Part shown: piece after piece, positions 10,336 to 21,180 of the stretch | Layout: each line of letters starts with the position of its first letter | How positions within the stretch are numbered: the first letter of the stretch is position 1 | NCBI GenBank assembly: GCA_036244855.1 | Contig: BQKZ01000533.1 | Span: 1-31,041, forward strand | Length of the DNA: 31,041 nucleotides | Reading direction: 5' to 3' | Source: Temnopleurus reevesii | Taxonomy: Eukaryota > Echinodermata > Echinoidea > Temnopleuroida > Temnopleuridae | Translations under genes and position numbers: made by a program | The notes under the pieces: model-generated | Told to the model about the DNA's origin: nothing | The model's database searches: none | The model's input: the letters and a program-made list of their open reading frames with translations, nothing else

Positions 10336-12825
10336 GTTTCCCCAAATAGAACAGGATAGAGAGTGATCAAAACAAAGCAAAGTTTTGTTTCCTCATAATC
10401 TATTCTTAGTGTTGGTTTTTTTTTGGTTTTTTTTAAATTTCTTCTGATGAATATCTTGGTTGGTTCATCATCTTATTGAAAAAATAGTAGTCTCTAGTTT
10501 TATCCTCAGAATCTCTGTTCAACTCTTGGTAAATTAACTCAAGTACTGCATCATAGATTTGTATCAGACATTGCAGTTTCTAGTGCATTTAGATTATAGA
10601 AAATACGTTGGGAGATAAGGGTTTGTAGAAAGCATCAACAAATGTGGTGTAGATACAGTCTTGAAATTGACGGATTCCCATTTTAGCTATTTGATTTTCG
10701 TCTTTTTAACAAATTTATATTCAAACAGATTCTTAACAGCAATCTACATGTTATTGAAAAGAAAAATAATGTTATAAAACACAAGTAGATAAATGATATC
10801 TCTTGGATCAAGAACAACATTTTTCAACCTTTTGAAGTGTCATCAAAGATTAATTCAAATGAAGTGAAGGCCAGTTTATATTCCTTTTCATTAGTTTCTA
10901 AAAAAAAAGTCATTGCCAAAGATTATTCATTATCAGAATATCTTTATAAATGTGTTATACAAAACCTGCCGAATCATCTCCGCTACCGAATCAAAACACA
11001 TTGTTTGATTTGATATGGGAAAGAAAACCAAAATTTGTGATTAATGATTACATTATGTAAACAGAGGATAAGCAAAGTGGAAGTAACACAGGAAGAATCT
11101 AAAGTATGAAAACATTAAAGGTTAAATCACCAAGGTTAAATTGCCCTTGGATGGAGTAAGTAATTATATTCCTCTTCCTCTTTCAATTTTCTGTATGATT
11201 TTTTTCTCCTTTATTTTGTTTTTTTTAGGGGAATTCTGTAGTGAATTTTAAACTGACGTTAGATATTCATCATATTTTCCAGATTAACAGAGAAGATTCA
11301 TCTTCAAACCATGGTCATCATTTGCTCTTTTTGGCATAAATGATATGCAAAAAGTGGTACAAATGAGCAGGAGAGAAAATAAGAGAGAAAGTATGCTGTA
11401 TCTGAAATTAAAAGGAAATTGGGACCTAAATATAGTCAACATGAAAAAGAGCACTGTCAATATTCTCTGAACAAACTAGCCTGTTACTAAGATGAGGTTT
11501 GTAACTTCTTTCGTTCATTTTACAACAATTGTAAATAGATTGTTAAAGAAAATATTAATTTTGGCCTTTTGATTATTATTAGTATGAAACTGAAAAACGA
11601 AATTAATAAATTGTTCAATGTCAGCTATTCAAAAGAATAATTCTGATATCCTCCGTTCAGATGCGAACTTTTCCAGATAACAAACTACTGGATATAATCT
11701 ACAACTGGATAAACAAACAAACAAAAACCAAGAAGCCTCCCTTTGAACTTGTCGTCTCATAGATTCATTCAGCTTTCTGTTTGAATTCTAAGAGGAAGAG
11801 TTTTTAGAGTTGGCTGTTAAGTTTACCATGGAGCATATCAGAATTATTCTTTTGGAAAGATGACATTTATCATTTCATGAATTTCTTTTTGTTATTTCTA
11901 ATAATATCCCATATTTTCTTTGGTAATCTTTTTACAATTGTTGTATAATGATCCTCAAGATTATGATAATAATAATAATAAATTATTTTATTTTACATGA
12001 TGGAAATTATGCTAAACATAGTTCACCAAATTTGAATGCATCTTAGTTCATATATCAAAAATGGTGAGGTCTAGTTGAGAAAAGTTTCAATGTCCATTTT
12101 ATCCCACAGTTTATTATAGAAAATAGATTAATGAGTAGTAAGGTACACCTCTACACTTCTATGTAATAAACGTTGTCTCTCAAATGAAAGGTTTTGAATT
12201 AATTCATGGTGGGACTACAGGGAGTAATTTTCCTATTATCACATCACAATTTGCTATGCATTTTAGCAGGATTGCTATACAAAATATATTTTGTGTAGCA
12301 ACTTTTTCACATAGAACTATAGAGTAAAGAATTGGAAAGACATTGCAATGTCTAAAACTGCTAATCAAATATGAAAAGTAAAATTATTCTCTCGATTATG
12401 ACTGAAAGATTATTCATTCATTTTTCTCACAAACGCCTATAATGGGGTTTACACGACTGCCATGCGATGAATTGTTCTATTTTACATTACCACTTTCTAT
12501 TTTTGTTTTAAGGAAGCAATATGATAGTTGTAGCTGAAAACAGTAAAGAGAGTTTTAATTATATTGTGGGAATTCACAAACTTTTGTGGGAAGATTCCTC
12601 AGTTTCTCAGCTTTATAGAATTAAAGTGTGAATTGGTTTCACCTTGAAGACGTCCCAAAGACAGGTCTAATTTCTCTAGCAGGGTCTAAAAATGTCAGAG
12701 TCAATAGGAACAGTTTAAACCGTGTACAGAAACCAGAGATTCGTCCAAGGAAGTTGATATTTAGTCAGTTTTACCAAGAGTTTATCAGGAAAAGAGGCAT
12801 TAAAATGAAATAAACAACCAAGTTT
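10336..12825. other. AT-rich intergenic or long 3' UTR, no gene seen
   Basis: No open frame over 60 codons with protein-like features. It contains a short AAT microsatellite near 11966-11982 and many T runs. Confidence 0.5.
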
Positions 12826-12913
12826 GGGTCATCGGCCAGCATTGAACTCCGAGAGTTGACCTTTGATCGTTATCAGGCCCCTGGTAGGTCATGTGACCCA
12901 GGTCATTGGGTCA
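12826..12913. promoter_or_regulatory. Cluster of six nuclear-receptor half-sites
   Basis: Within 88 bp lie GGGTCA (12826-12831), TGACCTTTGATC (12857-12868, a near DR1), AGGTCA (12886-12891) facing TGACCC (12894-12899), then AGGTCA (12900-12905) and GGGTCA (12908-12913) as a DR2. The surrounding DNA is AT-rich. Binding is inferred from motif form only. Confidence 0.4.
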
Positions 12914-13382
12914 TTGTTGAGAGAATAGATTTAGCATGTGAGTAGATTTTATTTTCCTTATTCCACAAGACTACACCTACACATTGAAGTAGATGGTAGG
13001 CATGGTAGTTGTTTGCACCTTATCTTTTAGAGGAGTTTTTTCCCCCTAAAATTCTGTTTAAAAAGCTTACTCTAAACTACAGATGTTTGTTTATTTTATC
13101 ATGTGTGGAGCCAATTTGTGTTATTTTCTATCAAATCTGTTCTGGCTTGAATCTATGGATAGGACATTTTATTACCTCGCTCCAACTTCTGTAAAGCTCA
13201 CTAGTTATGGAATTGTCTTTCTTTTGATGCCTTTTGCAAACAAACAAAAATTGGGTTCAAAGTTGCGAGCTTATGTATTTCAGTTGTTGACAGACATGTT
13301 TGTGGGTAGACTTTTACTGTCTTTTGGAAAATGCTACGTTCAAGGGATTTATTATACCCCTTGTTTTGTTAAAAATTGGATT

Positions 13383-13900
13383 TAGTTCTTTTCTCTCTTT
13401 ATCTCTGCTTGCATCTTTATAACTTATACTCTACTGTATCATTGTATTTCAGTCCCTGCATCTCTCCTTTCTCTTTGTTTCTCTTTATGTCTCTCTGCTT
13501 TTCCTTGTTTGTCTCTAACTATCACCCTTTCTCCCTTTCTTTATGATTTTTCGTCATTTTTTTTTTTATCTCTCTACCACTCTCCCTCTCTCTTTATATC
13601 TTTCTGTCTAATATTATATACTATTTCTTGGCCTCTGACTACCTCTTGCATTTTTCAGTTATCTCAAACCCATTTCCGCTTCTTTTGCCTTCCCTTTTGC
13701 ATTGTTCTCCACCTCCATCTGCAAGCCTCTCTGAATCTCTCTCTCCCCTCCTCCTCCTCTTCCATTTTCTCCCCTCCCCGTACCTAGGGTATCTCCTTAA
13801 GCCTTACCTATTCACCTTCTCTCTCTACCCCTGGGCTCCCTCTTCTCTCATCATCCTCCATTACACCCCTCCACTCTCCTCCACATCTCTTGTAATCTAG
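13383..13900. repeat. Pyrimidine-rich low-complexity tract
   Basis: About 500 bp strongly biased to C and T on the + strand, with many TCTCT, CTCCCT and TTTCT runs. Ser/Leu/Pro-rich open frames here are artefacts of composition. Confidence 0.85.
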
Positions 13901-14600
13901 GAATACGACGAAGGTCATTCTTATGCATATGGATTGACCCCTTCAGTCACAACATCCTTAGTGGCATATCGTCTTACCTGGGCCCCCAGACTCCAGGGCA
14001 ACCCAGTCGCCAGCGATAGCCCCCTAATCCTCGAGTCCCTTGGAGTTGGGAATGTGTTTCCTTGATAAATACAATTTGAAATCGCTTCTTAGAATGCACA
14101 TTTTGGGTCAAAATCAGCCTCTCACAATCTTCAATTTCCTGTGTTTCCTGTGTTACTTACAGGAAAATTTTAATTTCTTCTGATACTTTCATTCTTTGTT
14201 CTCTTTTTGAGCCGCTTACATCATGATTGATATGATTATGCTTGTATTTTGGTTACTCGATTTGATAGATATTCTCTTAGTATTGACGATAATTAAAGTG
14301 TTAATACTGATGGTGTTACGGTTACCCAGGGTAGCCACTTCAGTCTCTTAATGTTGTGTCTCAGGACCCTGCTTATTATTACCCCAGTCAGATTCAAGTA
14401 TGTATACATACAATGTATGCATACTCTTCACTCCCTGTGGGAGCATTCCAACAGGATGCTCGATGTGCTTTCTGCTGTTTGAAAAGAGCTAGGTCATTTT
14501 CTACCAGGTACACAAATCAATACCGGGTTGAGTGCAGCATGTCATGTATACATTTATTCCTGAATTGCCCTTACTCTTTCCCTCATGCATTGACAGTCAA
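13901..14600. other. No gene seen
   Basis: Mixed-composition DNA with a GC-richer patch around 13975-14045. A 100-codon open frame (14356-14658) has no recognisable features and runs into a repeat. Confidence 0.5.
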
Positions 14601-14806
14601 ACCTGTCTCAGTGACCACCTGTCAAAAGTGGCCACCTAAATTGGTTCACTCCAGATAAAAATATGTGTTAACGAACCCGTCTATAATGGCCACCTAAATT
14701 GGTTCCCTCCACGTAAAAATTGTATGGTATGGAACCTGTCTTTTGAGGTCACCTGTCTACAGTAACCACTTTTTCTGTTGCCCTTGGGTGGCCAGTATAC
14801 ACAGGT
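14601..14806. mobile_element. MITE-like element with 58-bp internal tandem repeat
   Basis: GGCCACCTAAATTGGTT begins at 14630 and 14688, and a decayed version near 14745, giving a 58-bp period. The ends are inverted: ACCTGTCTCAGTGACCACC on the left against GGTGGCCAGTATACACAGGT on the right. Elements of this GTCTATAATGGCCACC type are, as far as I recall, widespread in marine invertebrate genomes. Confidence 0.6.
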
Positions 14807-15429
14807 GTGATTTCATATAGGTTTCACGCTTCTCCACATGGAGCAATGGCGATGCCAAAAGTAAACAAGATGAATAAATCATAATAATGATACTCCTCTA
14901 CTTTAGATTTTTTTCTTGGTCTTTTCAAACGCCTACCCTCTCCTCCCACACCAGGCAAAGTTCACATCCTTCGTCACCTTAGGACTTATGGTATCATGGA
15001 AAATCAATTTAAACCAGACAAATTAGTCTTGTTTGAAGCGTTGATAAAATCTTCATAGGAAACTATTTGTATCACAGAGTCATGATTATTTCAACGTGAC
15101 TTATTTTTTTCTTGAGACATAATCTTTGTATAAAACAACTCTCAATTTGGGTCACCTCACTAAGGAAGACTTGAGGATGTTGATCAAGATTTTTAGGTTA
15201 TTATTCACTTGTGTTGAAATCAAAAGTTACATTTTCAGTATCAAATTTGATTTTTTTTCATGTACATGTTGGTAAGATCAGATATACATCATTTAAAGCA
15301 AATAATACAAATAAGACAGCAGTGTAGTTCGAAAGTTGAAATTTGATTTGAACTCCCTAATCAAAATCATTGCTTCAAGCATATCTTGATAAAAGCACAC
15401 ACAATAAACTGATGAAAATGAGCATTACA

Positions 15430-15486
15430 ATTTGCAACTGATTGGCAGTTGATTTGTGATCAATTGCAACTTTGTAGCAACACCCC
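15430..15486. mobile_element. Truncated right end of the GGGGGTGTTGC-family MITE
   Basis: GATCAATTGCAACTTTGTAG followed by CAACACCCC matches the right end of the copies at 16685 and 20773. No matching left end is found upstream. Confidence 0.5.
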
Positions 15487-15596
15487 TTTTATGAAGATCA
15501 AACAGTATAGCATTGTATAGCTGAAACATATGAAATAAATTTGACTTTTTGCAGATTGACTATCAAGCAAAACATAAAACAGAGGCCTCATTCATC

Positions 15597-15873
15597 TCAG
15601 TTTTCATAATTATTTCAATATGTTGAGATTGCTTTCAATATGTTGGGCCATTTCCTCAAATAACAAAGTTCAGTAAAATCATGGACATACAAATGTTTGC
15701 CAGTAATTGGGCTGAATGGTCATAATGTTTGTCACCACAATACAAGGGTTTGTCTGATCAGACCAAATTATGTATCCTTTTCAGCTCAGTTTTCATAAAA
15801 TATTTCAATATGTTGAGCTATTTCCTCAAATAACGTGCAAGTAAAATACTTGGAGAGTAATCGGGGTAAATGG
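15597..15873. repeat. Imperfect direct duplication
   Basis: CTCAGTTTTCATAA...ATTTCAATATGTTGAG and ATTTCCTCAAATAAC recur at 15597-15720 and 15785-15873. The first copy has an inner duplication of TTTCAATATGTTG. GTCATAATGTTTGTCACCAC (15719 on) is echoed near 16310. Confidence 0.65.
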
Positions 15874-16684
15874 TACGGTGTATCTTAAATACGATCTGCA
15901 GCACGTCATGTGCCCTTAACATAAATATTTGCGATCAATCATTAAAAACAATAGCCAATTAAGATATACATAGTGTGAGCATTTTGTTCCATGACTGACC
16001 AGTAACCAATCAGATTTGCTCCATTAAACTAGCGATTTATTGCAAACCTTCATGTTGGGGGTCCGAGTCGTGAAATTTGCAATTTGGGATGCAAAGTTTG
16101 TGATGTAGCATACAGAGTATGGAAGCAAGAACAGAAAATTTTTGTCCCTTGTAAGGGATCTAAATTTCACGCTCTGTGGTAACAAACTTTATGTTTCTTG
16201 CACTCAATGATAACCTCTGGCGCTGAATGGCACCAAAAACGGGTCACCGGTCGGAATTAGAGTTGCAAGTGGCCTGATGTTGAGTGTACTTCAGAGACAC
16301 CATAGAATGATCATAATATGTGTCCCCATAACACGAGAGATGCCTGATCGGACAGTGATACCACATGGATTTAATGTAATCATGTTTCCTTTTTGGCATC
16401 AGATTCAGACAATGACCAATTGGTTTCGGGCGTCATAACACTCGATGATCTAATCTTCAAGGTTGTAAAGTAGAAGAAATCCAGATGGGGTTTGAAAACT
16501 GTGTCAGTAACTAGGACTCGGATGTATTTATGTTTTTCTTAAATCTTGAAAGTTTGCTTGAATTTTAAAAATGGTAACAAAATATTGGTACGAAAGAGCT
16601 GCCAAACTTTTTTTTAACATTGATTGCATACATGGATGTTATTTGTAAACCAGGATTAATAGTCAAATCTGCCTATCTGCCTAA

Positions 16685-16843
16685 GGGGGTGTTGCTCAAA
16701 ATCAACTGCAAATCAACTGCAACTTTGCAAATTTTAACGCGCATTTTCATTCGCACACGTTATGCGCGTTTAACAAGACGCGCATGAAACAATGATTTCG
16801 ATTGGCGCATTCCGATCAACTGCAACTTTTGAGCAACACCCCC
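16685..16843. mobile_element. MITE, 159 bp, perfect 17-bp TIRs, TAA target duplication
   Basis: The left TIR GGGGGTGTTGCTCAAAA is perfectly inverted at the right end. Both sides are flanked by TAA. Beneath the TIRs, ATCAACTGCAA occurs at 16701, 16712 and 16815 in the same orientation, and there are several GCGCAT/ATGCGC segments. A 3-bp TAA duplication and G-rich termini fit a PIF/Harbinger (Tourist-like) non-autonomous element. It has no coding capacity. Confidence 0.8.
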
Positions 16844-18676
16844 TAAGTCGAACTTGTCCAAGTCAAATAATGAGTTAAGTCTATGTGATTTTTTTCTTAA
16901 CAAACTACACAAAACCTCTGTTAAATTACCTCTTATATATGTTGAATTTCTCCTACGTCAAACAGATTTTTGTGGTTCCAAGATATTTAAGTTAGGTAGA
17001 GTTACTCCTCTCAGATTAATGTAGAAGATTAATTACTAGGAAAATGTTAGAATCTTCTCTAGCATTTTACTTTGTAGAATGTATATTCCTTAAAGTTGGG
17101 CATTTACAATGGATGAATCAATTTCTTTTTTCTTTCAAACAAACTTAAGTTTGAATTTTTATTCAAACTTTTTTTAATGCATTTCAACTCTCCTCATTAT
17201 GTATACAACTTTCAACTAGCCAATGTCTTTGTGATGCGCAACTCTTTATTTATTATTATTTCGTTGTTTTCTTTCCTTGAATACTAATGTTGTTACGGGA
17301 TACTAATATAATGTATTATTGCTTTCACTAGCTGTGTTAAAATGCAGAAACTATCGTGTTGGAATACATCTTTACTCATTGTCAACAAGAATTAGGATTG
17401 AGTCAGTTTTCATCTGATATCCTCAACAACTTACAGATTTTTAAAATATCATGTGGTATCACTATGTGTACTTAATTTTTCTCAGATATTTGATTGTCGA
17501 AATAATGAATGTTTTGTGATTTCATAAAGTGGGTTTTATTGGAACAAACAATTGTGTGTGCAAGTAAAATGTATTCATGGTAAGCTGGAAGCTATTTTTC
17601 ATACTCTAGAAAATGAATAAGTGATGGCTAATTAATGAAGCTTTGAATAATCAGTATGTATTGTTACATGGGCAGTGTTTATGTATGTGTGAGCAAATGA
17701 CATATGACAGACCGCTGGAGATGTATATGAACAAAAGGTAGCGACAGTTTTGTCTCTATTTCATAGTAATAAAAAAAAAACTGAAGAAAAAATGAAGATA
17801 TTCAAGAGGTTTTTACATTAATGATAAAAAAAATATGAAGATATGCAGAATTACAAAATATACATGTACAACAGAACTAGCAGCAAAGGTACATTTGTCA
17901 ACTATTCTCCTATTTCTGGAGTTCATTTAAATCATGTTTATGAAGTTTTCTTTCCATGATATTTTTCATGTAGTATCTCCGCCAATTTGGGATTAAATTC
18001 ACTGTAGCTTTAGATAATCTTCATGGAGTTGTTGCAAATGTCGATTTACATGATGATGATGATTTTTGTATGAAAACCTTAAAACTAAAGGGTTCATTTC
18101 TGATGTGATGTAATAATTGCACTCCAGTGTATGAAGTTCTTGTAACGGAAAAACTGGTTGAAAACACTATGCTAATTTTCAAGTCATTTGACACCACTGT
18201 ACAAAGTATTTTGATATGTAGCCAAATAGGAGAAAGAAAAGAGGAATGCTATTTATTGATGAGAGATGGTTAGATAAGAGATGTATTTTTAAAGGGATTC
18301 AGATGTTTTATGAATCAAACTTTTTGACTCTGTACAGTGTAAATTTAGATTATTTATAGAGGTTGATGTGTGAGGAGAGACTTCTTTAATTGAAGTTATT
18401 GACAAGATGCATATTGAATTGGCGTAGATGGTCTAAAGATGAAATATTTTGAAGAGTGGATATTGGTTCTAACTTTCACCAGAGGCAAAATGCTATATAG
18501 TTGAATCTGTGTTGTACAAAGGAAAACAAGAATTGTTCATGTAATATCAAATTCTTGCATACTTTCACCATTGAAATAAACGAACCTTGACACATCTTGA
18601 ATGAATGTAACAAGTCAATTGTATTGATAACTCTGCCTAAGAGTAATATAAAATCTATAAAGACTCAACCCTTTCG
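16844..18676. other. AT-rich, no gene seen
   Basis: AT-rich with A and T runs and a short GAT microsatellite near 18048-18062. It ends with a candidate poly(A) signal at 18575. It could be distal 3' UTR of the NHS-like gene or intergenic. Confidence 0.45.
18575..18580 (+). terminator. Candidate poly(A) signal AATAAA
   Basis: Canonical hexamer in TTGAAATAAACGAACC. If used by the NHS-like gene, the 3' UTR would be about 10.6 kb. Confidence 0.3.
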
Positions 18677-18803
18677 GCCCCAGTCACATAAAAGCCCGGA
18701 AGACACACAATTGAACACAATTCTTTTAAGTTCACAGATAACTGCCTCCGCAGTAAGAGTCGTGTTGGATAGTGTCGCTTCTGGGTTTCTATGTGACTGG
18801 GGC
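18677..18803. mobile_element. Small inverted-repeat element, 127 bp
   Basis: The left end GCCCCAGTCACATAAAAGCC is an inverted match to the right end GGGTTTCTATGTGACTGGGGC. The match continues more weakly (GGAAGACAC against GTGTCGCTTC). No clear target duplication. An open frame reading through it is spurious. Confidence 0.7.
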
Positions 18804-18840
18804 ATTTCCAGGTGCAACCATTATGCTTGTGCTTTCTTCA

Positions 18841-18846
18841 AATAAA
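18841..18846 (+). terminator. Candidate poly(A) signal AATAAA
   Basis: AATAAA followed by a GT/T-rich stretch (GGGTTGTATGGTTTTTTTC), a good downstream context. Which transcript would use it is unknown. Confidence 0.3.
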
Positions 18847-20011
18847 GGGTTGTATGGTTTTTTTCTCAATATCATCAGATTAAATCACTTCTTTGTTTTG
18901 AGTTCTTTTCAAAATTTTATTTTAAATCATGTTAAATGAACAGTATCTTGTCAAATTTAGATATGAAAATTAAGATATATTCAAGGCAACCTTAACTTTT
19001 ATGCATTGTAAATAACATGTGAGGTATATGTAGCCTTAGTTGGTGCTACATATAAAGATTGATTAATTAATATTGACATGAAGAGCAAGATGTACAATTT
19101 TTAAATTATATAGAGCTGTTTGTTGAGATTAGAAATTTTGAAGTGAAGAGAAATTTGAACAAACTAACCAAGTGATGATTGGAGAAAAGAGTATTAACAT
19201 TTATTTGACTGAAGTTGTAATCCCGTCTGGCTCTCTATAATGCATTTTATGAATCTTTAACTGTATAGATCCATGTAGAATTTATGAAACCTTGTAAAAA
19301 ATCTATATAAAAGAGATGTTTTCTTTTAGTTTTATGATGATATATGACCGATCTGATTGTATGTATTTGCTAGTATAGTTGCTTCTGAACATCTCGGTTT
19401 AGCTTTTCTTTTCTCTTTTTAGCCTTGATGTTCAAAGCTAAATGTAAATTTGTAGAACAAATCGTGACGAGAACAACTGTTAACCTCATTTTTTTTGCTG
19501 CCATATGATTTTTTTTATAATAAAAAAAGTGATATTGTTCTTGAGATTGAAACCTATGATTTTGTGAGTGCGTTTTTCTTTGTATTTTCTTTTGGTGTGG
19601 AACAATAAGATCTAAAATTCAGTATGATCATTTTTCAGTGACGTATTTACAGAAAATACACAACTTGGCAATTATGTACTCCACTGTTGCGAATAAAGGG
19701 CTCAAAATTTCACAATACTAGAAAGAAAATGGCCACAAACACTCCAGCAATAGCATTGCACAATGCAGACTTATTGTGCAAACTGATTAAGGTATTGGAT
19801 TCTGCCCTCCCCCCCCCCCCCCTCTCCACAAATGTTTCCAAGGTGAAAAATAAATGTATTACTTTCTTGTTTCCTTCTCCTAACAATTATTATTATTAAT
19901 TTAGGAGAGCCCAAATATTTTTCTGGTAAAAATTATCCAATCTGGATGATATAGGATTTTCAAAAAACAAATGAAATTTCCCTTATTTCCCTGGTTTTCT
20001 TGGATTTACAA
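18847..20011. other. No gene; AT-rich, poly(C) tract
   Basis: AT-rich DNA with a run of C around 19808-19821. No supported gene. Confidence 0.45.
19519..19524 (+). terminator. Candidate poly(A) signal AATAAA (distal)
   Basis: TTATAATAAAAAAAGTG followed by GATATTGTTCTTGAG. Last strong + strand candidate before the sequence becomes repeat-dominated. Confidence 0.3.
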
Positions 20012-20146
20012 TGCAAGTCAGGTGCTTCGTTTCCTGTTATCACTATAAAGCAAAGAACAATGTGATCAAACATTGTAGTGGGATCACCGGGCCTTATCCA
20101 TGGTTTAGCTTTATAGTAATAGCAGGTACCTGAATTCTGACTTGCA
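20012..20146. mobile_element. Foldback element, ~40-bp imperfect inverted arms
   Basis: The left arm (20012-20051) has TGCAAGTCAG, then CTGTTATCACTATAAAGC. The right arm (20108-20146) has GCTTTATAGTAATAGCAGG, then TCTGACTTGCA. The target duplication is unclear. Confidence 0.65.
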
Positions 20147-20640
20147 CTAAAACATGTAGGTTATTGTAAACATTAAGGCCACATCGTACATTTTGTCTGG
20201 CTTGTGATCCGGTTTCAGAAGAAAAGGGAACAATACCTCTCTGGAACATTCGAACAGAGAAAATCTTTCATTGAGGATCTTAACCTATTGGCCCTTGAAC
20301 AAAATCTATTGAAATAAAGAATTCAGTAGTCAATGGGTTAATACTCAGATTAAGAATTAAAAAAAATAATAAAAATTAAAAATGGTATAATGCAAGCGTT
20401 TTTTAAAACTAATTTGTCGATTATACCCAATATAAAGCTGATGAACGCATTGAAATAATGTTGATTTTTCAGATCAGGTTGATTTTGCTTCTCAAAATGC
20501 CACTTGTTAATGCTGTTTATAAAATTTATTTCCCAAGTCAGTTTGGAAGCCAGTTGTAAAATGTGTGGAGGGCTTTATACATTTTGCCATGAAACTCTAT
20601 AGATCACAGATATACAACAAAAAGACATGACATTCATGAT
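20147..20640. other. No gene seen between the converging genes
   Basis: AT-rich DNA with no coding features. It lies between the distal + strand poly(A) candidates and the likely - strand one, so it may be the true intergenic gap. Confidence 0.4.
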
Positions 20641-20647
20641 GTACAAA

Positions 20648-20653
20648 TTTATT
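20648..20653 (-). terminator. Candidate poly(A) signal for MBTPS2 (AATAAA on - strand)
   Basis: On the - strand AATAAATTTGTAC is followed by TGTCTTTTTGTTGTATATC, a GT-rich downstream element. Use by MBTPS2 would give a 3' UTR of about 4.5 kb. A second hexamer lies at 21948-21953. Confidence 0.4.
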
Positions 20654-20739
20654 TGTAAAAAGACATATGGTAACATACTTCAGCACAAGTCAAATAATAG
20701 TTATATTCTTTCAAATCAGTTTGAATTATGATATAAATC

Positions 20740-21180
20740 ATCAAGACAGAGAGGAAGAGACAAGGGGAGAAAGGGGGTGGTTGTTAGAAAGTTACAATTT
20801 ATCGCAAATCAACTGCAAATCAGTAGCAAATTGGAAAGCACATTTTCATTCACGTACTGTCCATGCTTCTGAAAAGACTTGTATGAAACAATGCTTTTGA
20901 TTGGCATTTGCTGATCATCTGCAACTTGCAATAGATTGCAACTTTGTAGCAACACCCGCTAAGACAGATAGAGAGAGGGAGGGGTGGGGCACAGGCAAAG
21001 AGAAAAGTACATGAAAGAAATGGAGGCATAGGGATGGTGGCGTGGATAGAGAAAATGGGAGAGGAATTAAGAGGCAGAGTAAGCAAGAAAGACAGTGAAA
21101 GAACAGAGATCAAACAAGAGAGAGAGAAAGAGCGAAAGAGAACGCAAAGATGGAGAGGGAGTGTGTGAACGAGAGAAGCT
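20740..21180. repeat. Purine-rich tract surrounding a MITE
   Basis: Strongly A/G-biased on the + strand on both sides of the MITE, especially 20964-21175 with many GAGAGA and GAAAG runs. Opposite strand bias to the tract at 13383-13900. Confidence 0.75.
20773..20959. mobile_element. Diverged copy of the GGGGGTGTTGC-family MITE
   Basis: The left end GGGGGTGGTTGTTAG and right end GTAGCAACACCCGC are inverted. The interior aligns with the 16685 copy (AAATCAACTGCAAATCA, ATTTTCATTC, ATGAAACAATG, TTTGATTGGC, CTGCAACTT). It is larger by about 28 bp and more diverged. Confidence 0.7.

Larger units (their letters stand above)
14807..16684. other. No gene; repeat fragments
   Basis: AT-rich. It contains a truncated MITE end (15430-15486), a duplicated block (15597-15873) with a related fragment at 16305-16352, and a palindrome GTCTGATCAGAC at 15752-15763. 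No coding gene is supported. Confidence 0.5.

Noticed and set aside
13509..13900. Two overlapping Ser/Leu/Pro-rich open frames
   Set aside because: They come from the pyrimidine-rich tract, where stop codons are rare by composition.
14356..14658. 100-codon open frame with several Cys residues
   Set aside because: Runs into the MITE-like element at 14601 and shows no Cys spacing of a known family.
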